From Kiritimatiellia bacterium (GTDB lineage Bacteria > Verrucomicrobiota > Kiritimatiellia > RFP12 > UBA1067): a DNA stretch of 64,000 nucleotides. Positions 60,846 to 64,000 of this stretch are shown in pieces. The stretch covers positions 34,421 to 98,420 of the forward strand of contig JAFRDO010000002.1 of assembly GCA_017403825.1 (NCBI GenBank), given 5' to 3'. The position numbers and the translations under genes were made by a program. The number at the start of each line of letters is the position of its first letter. The first letter of the stretch is position 1. Below the pieces are notes generated by a model. That model ran no database searches, was not told the DNA's origin, and was given only the letters and a program-made list of their open reading frames with translations.

Positions 60846-62603
60846 ATGAAAACAAAAGCGCTTTTTACGGTATGCTGCATTCTCGCCGCTGTAATGGCTG
60901 CGTCCGCCGACCAGTCGGCGGTGTGGCCGTTCATCGTCATTCGTCACACCGGGGCCATCAACGGCAATCCCAAGACGTTCGAACAGCTGATTGAATGTCA
61001 TCGCCGCCACCCCGGAGCGTGCGACGAGTTCTGGTTCGCGGCCGGCGGCAGGGGCACGCCCGATGCGGTGGCGAAGTCCTGTGCGGATTTCGCGCGCTTC
61101 CGTCCGCTCTGCGAAGAGGTGGGCATTGCGCTTTCGTATCAGCAGGGCCTTACGCTTGGCCACGGCGAGGCGCACGACGGCAAGCCGAAACCAGGGGAGC
61201 AGGTCTTTTCTGACGACGTCTGGCAGGTGGGCCAGGATGGAAAAACCATACACTTCCTCTGTCCGCGTTCGCCAGCCGTGATTGCCTATGAGCGGGCATA
61301 TGCGAAGGCTGTGATCGGCACTGCGAACCCGGCGTCGTACTGGCTCGACGACGACCTGCGGCTGGGCGTGTGCAAGCCGAACGGATGCTTCTGCAACCGT
61401 TGCATCGCGGCATTCAATGCAAAGACAGGAGGCCGCTGGACGCGCGAAACGCTTGTCGCCAGGCTCTTCTCGAATGCCGAACGCGAGCCAGTGCGCGCGG
61501 CGTGGCTTGATTTTAACGCCGAGTCGCTGGCGGCATACGCGGCGGCTGTGCGCCAGGCTGCGGACGAGCTGAATAGCCCGTGTCGGCTTGCGTACCAGTC
61601 AGTCTGGGCCGATACGGTCTATACGGCAAGCAGCTACCGTCCGCTACTTGAGGCGCTGTCGGGCGCGGAACGCAAGCCTGTGGGGATACGTCCGGGCGCT
61701 GGCTATTACATGGAGGCGGAGCCGCGCGGAATGGTGAAGAAATGCCTCAGTGTCTCTCGCGAAGCCGAACGCTGCCGCGACTACGGCGATCTCGTAGCGA
61801 GCGTCTGCTACGAGCAGGAGACGTATCCGCGCCATGTGCTGCACAAGTCGCCGGGTGCGATAATGACTGAATGCGCGCTTGCGCTGGCTTCTGGCTGCAA
61901 TTCGCTTTCGCTGTACTGGTTTGCGGCCGACCATCCTGAACCGATCGAAGAGTACGACCGCTTCGTGCGGACCCTCGGTGCGGCTCGTCCGTACTTCGAG
62001 CGGCTGGCGGCTTCCGTGCGCCGGACGCGGCTCGGCGGCGTGGCAAGGTTCCTCGGCTCGGCGGCGCTGGAAGCCCCGGAATTCGATCTGCGCGACGAGA
62101 AGGATTTTGACCTGGCCTGTGCAGGCATACCGGTGACGGTCGCCGAGGCGAAGCCTAAGGTATGGTATCTTACGGAGAAGTCCCGCGCCGCGCTGACGGA
62201 TTCCGACAGGACCCTGCTTGCTAAGTCCGGCGTGGTGGACGTGGCAGACGTCGGCAAGTACCCGCTCGCCAGTCGCCGCGCCAGGCTGCTGGACGATCTC
62301 GACAAGGCGACAGGCGGTACGTTCCCGATCAGGATCGACGCCTGCCGTCCGCTCCGCATCTTGCCGCGTGTCCGCGAGGACGGTTCGCTTGACAGCGTAA
62401 CGATTCTGAACCTCTCCATCGGCGACACGGACGAGCTCAAGGTGCGCGTGCGCAATCCGGTTTCGGAGAAGGCGTATTTGCAGGGCGTCAAACAGGGGCT
62501 TTCGCCTCTTGCTGTGGAGCGCGGCGCGTCGGCAAACGAGCGTGTAGTCACGATTCCGAACCTGACAGGCTGGCAGGTCGTAACCGTGTTCTTCGAGCCC
62601 TAG
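60846..62603 (+). CDS. Secreted glycosidase-like protein, paralogue of the 22-kb gene
   Basis: A 585-residue protein with a signal peptide (TKALFTVCCILAAVMAASA). TIM-barrel-like strands include DEFWFAAGGRG, YWLDDDLRLGVC, then the motif GCFCNRCIAAFNAKTGG shared with the protein at 22113-24152. CRLAYQSVWAD and a large barrel remainder follow. The acidic LDDDL near residue 160 may carry a catalytic acid. It starts 3 nt after the MBL-fold gene and is probably in the GDPD operon. Confidence 0.6.
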   Translation: MKTKALFTVCCILAAVMAASADQSAVWPFIVIRHTGAINGNPKTFEQLIECHRRHPGACDEFWFAAGGRGTPDAVAKSCADFARFRPLCEEVGIALSYQQGLTLGHGEAHDGKPKPGEQVFSDDVWQVGQDGKTIHFLCPRSPAVIAYERAYAKAVIGTANPASYWLDDDLRLGVCKPNGCFCNRCIAAFNAKTGGRWTRETLVARLFSNAEREPVRAAWLDFNAESLAAYAAAVRQAADELNSPCRLAYQSVWADTVYTASSYRPLLEALSGAERKPVGIRPGAGYYMEAEPRGMVKKCLSVSREAERCRDYGDLVASVCYEQETYPRHVLHKSPGAIMTECALALASGCNSLSLYWFAADHPEPIEEYDRFVRTLGAARPYFERLAASVRRTRLGGVARFLGSAALEAPEFDLRDEKDFDLACAGIPVTVAEAKPKVWYLTEKSRAALTDSDRTLLAKSGVVDVADVGKYPLASRRARLLDDLDKATGGTFPIRIDACRPLRILPRVREDGSLDSVTILNLSIGDTDELKVRVRNPVSEKAYLQGVKQGLSPLAVERGASANERVVTIPNLTGWQVVTVFFEP

Positions 62604-62656
62604 CCGTCGTAGTCCGCGGTCGTGCCGATCGCTCGTTTGCCGCAATTCGAGTGTCG

Positions 62657-62686
62657 TTGACTGGAAAAGACGCAATATGATAAACT
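62657..62686 (+). promoter_or_regulatory. Promoter of the purple-acid-phosphatase-like gene
   Basis: TTGACT (62657-62662), an 18-nt spacer and TAAACT (62681-62686) preceded by TGA. The leader is about 33 nt. Confidence 0.65.
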
Positions 62687-62725
62687 ATGGACGACTCATG
62701 ATTGTCCTAACGAAAGGCGACGACA

Positions 62726-64000
62726 ATGAGCATTATCCATAATTTCCAGATGGTTTTGCTTTATGCATGCTTAGGCATGCTGGGAGTCGCGTATGGCGGC
62801 ACGAAGTCGCCTCCGGAGCCCGTTGGTGCTGATGCAACATTCCGCGTCACGCCCTACGTGCAGCATCCCGCAACCAACGCCATGTCGCTCCTTTGGGTTT
62901 CGGATACGAACGCGACCGCCGTCGTAGAATGGTGGCCGGAGGATAACGCTTCCGCAATCCTCTATGCCGTCGTCGAGCCGCGCCTTGCGACGGAGCTTAA
63001 CTATGTCGGCGCCACGTCCCACGCCAATCAGTACCTGCCCGTGCTCGTGCCGTGGCAGTACCGGGTCCGCATCGAGGACCTTGAGCCAGACACGAAGTAT
63101 GCCTATCGCGTCACTCTCCCGGGCGGTTCGACCTACGCGAACTCGTTCCGTACCTCTCCGGCGGCGTTCCGTCCCGTCCACTTCGTCGCCTACTCCGACA
63201 GCGAGACGCAGCCGTCCTCTACAGGCGACCGCGTGGCATGGGAGTACTACGGGGTTGACGGAGACACGAACCCGAAAGCCAACACGCGCAAGTACTACAT
63301 CGACCAGACGGACGGCTACGCCAGCAACATCTGCACGATGGTCGCGAGCAAGCCGGACTTCTACGTCATCGCCGGCGACCTTGCCGAGAAGGGCTCGGAC
63401 CAGACGCACTGGGACGAGTTCTGGCGACACAATGCGGGCGGGCTGAACGATCCCGCCGGTTCCACGCCGATCCTGGCGGCGCCCGGCAACCATGAGTATC
63501 ACGGCTACTATGCCGCGGACGACTACGGCGAACGCGGCATGAGGAAGTTCCTCTCCTACTTCGAGTTCGAGCCGAACGGCGCGGCGGTGGAGCAAGACCG
63601 TCAGGAGCGCTTCCACCGCGTTGACTACGGTCCGGTAGCCATGATCTTCATCGACGCGAACAACGGACAGGACTACTACTCCGACACAACCAGCGCGAAC
63701 TATTCCCGCGAAATGTACACGCCGAACATGCGCGACACCACCCAGCCGCTTTGCCAGGACATGTGCCGCGCGCCGGACTTCAACCCCGGCTCGGAGCAGT
63801 ACCGCTGGCTGGAGGAGCAGCTGGCCGACGCCCAGACGAACAGACTCTTCACGTTCCTCGTCTGCCACCAGTGCCCGTTCTCCGTGGGCTACCACGGGCG
63901 TCTTAACGGCGAGAACGGAACAGAGAGCACGCCTGAATACCTCTCTGGCGCCGCCACTCGCTGCCTCACCAACCTCGTGTTTAAGTACGGCGTTGACGCA
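62726..64000 (+). CDS. Purple-acid-phosphatase-like metallophosphoesterase, 3' partial
   Basis: The frame is open from the ATG at 62726 to the end of the window (425 codons) and continues beyond. A signal-like helix (MVLLYACLGMLGVAYG) is followed by an N-terminal fibronectin-III-like domain (YRVRIEDLEPDTKYAYRVTL). The phosphatase domain has HFVAYSDSET, YVIAGDLAEKG, LAAPGNHEYHGYY and LVCHQCPFS. The last metal-ligand block falls outside the window. A role in releasing phosphate from extracellular esters is inferred. Confidence 0.88.
   Translation, partial: MSIIHNFQMVLLYACLGMLGVAYGGTKSPPEPVGADATFRVTPYVQHPATNAMSLLWVSDTNATAVVEWWPEDNASAILYAVVEPRLATELNYVGATSHANQYLPVLVPWQYRVRIEDLEPDTKYAYRVTLPGGSTYANSFRTSPAAFRPVHFVAYSDSETQPSSTGDRVAWEYYGVDGDTNPKANTRKYYIDQTDGYASNICTMVASKPDFYVIAGDLAEKGSDQTHWDEFWRHNAGGLNDPAGSTPILAAPGNHEYHGYYAADDYGERGMRKFLSYFEFEPNGAAVEQDRQERFHRVDYGPVAMIFIDANNGQDYYSDTTSANYSREMYTPNMRDTTQPLCQDMCRAPDFNPGSEQYRWLEEQLADAQTNRLFTFLVCHQCPFSVGYHGRLNGENGTESTPEYLSGAATRCLTNLVFKYGVDA

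Overview
This window looks like a chromosomal segment of a glycan-degrading bacterium of the PVC group, most like the gut or anaerobic Kiritimatiellota/Verrucomicrobiota. That placement is inferred from gene content: many secreted glycosidase-like, esterase and metallophosphoesterase proteins, tandem SUMF1-domain proteins, autotransporter-associated beta-strand repeat proteins, and a XylR-type AraC regulator. No rRNA or other decisive marker is present. Bases 1-4548 hold a sugar/sialic-acid style operon: a beta-propeller/LamG protein, a glycosidase-like protein, an N-acetylneuraminate lyase-family enzyme and a ceramidase-like protein. tRNA-Tyr follows.

Bases 5000-8016 hold an ADP-ribose cluster: an NrtR-like Nudix regulator, a macrodomain PARG-type protein and an ADP-ribosylglycohydrolase. 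Two transcription units in it share nearly identical promoter/operator sequences. Bases 8200-13500 hold an orphan sensor kinase, mazG, tRNA-Leu, a phosphoglycerate dehydrogenase and an NCS1-like permease. Bases 13600-24150 hold secreted proteins: a small protein, three tandem SUMF1-domain paralogues (the middle one frameshifted at a C7 run), an EEP phosphatase/nuclease, a DUF3108 protein, a PHP-like protein and two glycosidase-like proteins.

Bases 24200-39900 form an accessory defence/mobile region. It has a complete type I-C CRISPR-Cas operon (cas3-cas5c-cas8c-cas7c-[fic]-cas4-cas1-cas2) and a 16-repeat array. A Fic-domain gene with its own operator-like repeats is wedged between effector and adaptation genes and overlaps cas4. 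An internal in-frame start in cas8c predicts a Cas11c subunit. The array ends directly on a 5'-truncated, frameshifted Mu-like portal gene with a nuclease-like tail. A Mu-like protease gene follows, cut at its 3' end by a REP element of a neighbouring RAYT transposase. An S66 peptidase and an AbiE toxin-antitoxin pair complete the region.

Bases 39900-64000 return to core and glycan genes: an ABC-F ATPase, metallophosphoesterases, L-rhamnose mutarotase, OPT and EamA transporters, two large beta-strand repeat proteins, sialate O-acetylesterase, glycosidase-like proteins, a XylR-like regulator, an AAA/DUF4143 ATPase behind three 33-bp-spaced repeats, GDPD, an MBL-fold hydrolase and a purple-acid-phosphatase-like gene running off the end. 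Two signals recur across the window. One is an extended -10 box (TGNTATAAT-like), often so close to the start codon that the mRNA should be leaderless. The other is a short C-terminal motif (G, five hydrophobic residues, final Arg) shared by three unrelated secreted proteins.
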